Assembly (NCBI GenBank): GCA_045534235.1
Contig: JAZSJI010000008.1
Coordinates: 1-20,745, forward strand
Origin: Flemingiibacterium sp045534235
Lineage (GTDB): Bacteria; Bacillota; Clostridia; Oscillospirales; CAG-272
Length of the DNA stretch: 20,745 nucleotides
Direction: 5' to 3'
Made by a program: the position numbers and the translations under genes. Positions 19,736 through 20,745 of the stretch are shown here, one piece after another. Below the pieces are notes generated by a model that had not been told where the DNA came from, made no database searches, and was given only the letters and a program-made list of their open reading frames with translations. Within the stretch, counting starts at the first letter, position 1. Every line of letters begins with the position of its first letter.

Positions 19736-20745
19736 ATGTCAAAGCTTATCGAGTTCAAGAAATACATAAAAGGGAAAACGGCGGCGGTTGTCGGCATCGG
19801 CATATCGAATACGCCGCTGATAGATTTTCTTATTTCGTGCGGTGCGAGCGTTACCGCGCGCGATATGAAGACGCGCGAAAAGCTCGGCGCACTTGCCGAC
19901 ACGCTTGAAAATAAGGGCGTGAAGCTCGTACTCGGCGAGGATTATCTTGAAAATTTCACCGAGGATATTATATTCAAAGCGCCCGGCATCAGATGCGATA
20001 AGCCGCAGCTTGTGGCGGCTGTGGAGCGCGGAGCGGTTTTGACTAGCGAAATGGAGGTATTTTTCGCACTTTGCCCGTGCAGGATATTCGCCGTAACGGG
20101 CAGTGACGGCAAGACCACAAGCACCACGCTTACTTACAAAATGCTCGAGCGTGAGGCACAGAAGCGCGGCTCGGACTCTCGCGTGTGGGTTGGCGGTAAC
20201 ATCGGAAAGCCGCTTCTTCCCGAGATCGACAGCATTGTGGAAAACGACCTCGTGGTCGTGGAATTGTCGAGCTTCCAGCTCCACGCGATGAAATGCTCGC
20301 CCTATGCGGCGGCGATAACCAACGTGTCGCCGAACCACCTCGATTGGCACACCGATATGGACGAGTACACGGCGGCAAAGCGTAACGTCTTCGGCGGTGA
20401 CAAAACACAGCGCGTGGTACTCAACTACGGCTCGGAGCCGACTCGCGAGATGGCGTCCGACGCGAATGCGCCCGTGACGTTCTTTTCGGGTAAATGCGTC
20501 CCCGAGGACGGATACGAGGCTGTTTTCGAGAAGGACGGCATCATCGTTCACCGCGATAAGGACGGCGCGCTTACCGATATTATCGCTTCTGCCGAGATAA
20601 AGATACCCGGCAGACACAACGTGGAAAACTATATGACCGCGATCAGTATGACGTGGGGATTTGTGAGTGTTGACACGGTTCGCGAGATCGCGACTACGTT
20701 CGGCGGCGTTGAGCACAGATGCGAGTTTGTGCGCGAGCTTGACGG
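19736..20745 (+). CDS. murD: UDP-N-acetylmuramoylalanine--D-glutamate ligase, 3' end outside the window
   Basis: Cytoplasmic enzyme that uses ATP to add D-glutamate to UDP-MurNAc-L-alanine in peptidoglycan precursor synthesis. About 336 residues are present and the frame is still open at the window edge; full MurD is usually about 450. VVGIGISNTPLIDFLISCGA (18-37) is the N-terminal nucleotide-sugar fold, FKAPGI (80-85) the expected loop, AVTGSDGKTTST (119-130) the Mur-ligase ATP loop, VVVELSSFQL (173-182) and ITNVSPNHLDWH (194-205) the central-domain motifs, and IPGRHNVENYMTAI and GGVEHRCEFV the start of the C-terminal domain. The ATG at 19736 has GAGGTG upstream. It has its own promoter; cell-wall or division genes may follow. 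Confidence 0.95.
   Translation, partial: MSKLIEFKKYIKGKTAAVVGIGISNTPLIDFLISCGASVTARDMKTREKLGALADTLENKGVKLVLGEDYLENFTEDIIFKAPGIRCDKPQLVAAVERGAVLTSEMEVFFALCPCRIFAVTGSDGKTTSTTLTYKMLEREAQKRGSDSRVWVGGNIGKPLLPEIDSIVENDLVVVELSSFQLHAMKCSPYAAAITNVSPNHLDWHTDMDEYTAAKRNVFGGDKTQRVVLNYGSEPTREMASDANAPVTFFSGKCVPEDGYEAVFEKDGIIVHRDKDGALTDIIASAEIKIPGRHNVENYMTAISMTWGFVSVDTVREIATTFGGVEHRCEFVRELD

Overview
The window looks like chromosomal DNA of a spore-forming member of the Clostridia, probably a gut or rumen type. The grounds are spoIIR, a SpoIID-like protein, strong AGGAGG/AAAGGA ribosome sites, and AT-rich intergenic regions holding near-consensus sigma-A promoters between GC-richer genes. The family cannot be fixed from the sequence alone. 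I see no phage, insertion sequence, CRISPR array, tRNA or rRNA. Apart from the last gene, which runs off the right edge, every gene looks intact, and no gap between genes exceeds 300 bases.

Layout. 1-909: yebC and its terminator. 939-3329 (minus): a three-gene cassette of a beta-sandwich protein, a SpoIID-like/peptidoglycan-binding protein and a second peptidoglycan-binding protein, none with a visible secretion signal. 3442-4161 (minus): a TraX-family membrane protein. 4335-6202 (minus): spoIIR and a cation diffusion facilitator with a manganese-type metal site. 6285-9145: an AraC regulator divergent from a sugar-phosphate isomerase/epimerase-like gene and a Gfo/Idh/MocA dehydrogenase, probably a small sugar or polyol catabolic unit. 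9212-9880 (minus): a ClpP/TepA-like serine protease. 10034-12398: pduL, a NifU-like scaffold gene and a GGGtGRT-family gene, apparently one highly expressed operon. 12555-14075: a ceramidase-family hydrolase without a signal peptide. 14244-18697: a complete sugar-type ABC importer (ATPase, two permeases, binding protein). 18808-19587: a highly expressed lipoprotein. 19736 to the edge: murD.

How the parts may work together. The AraC/epimerase/dehydrogenase unit and the hydrolase/ABC importer unit look like two separate systems for taking up and processing glycans or glycoconjugates. The pduL-NifU-like-GGGtGRT operon is the best candidate for undescribed biology: the GGGtGRT family has no assigned function that I know of, is cysteine-rich here, follows an Fe-S-scaffold-like gene, and has the codon use of an abundant protein. 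The SpoIID-like cassette is the second candidate. Promoter and terminator calls come from reading by eye; none was computed.
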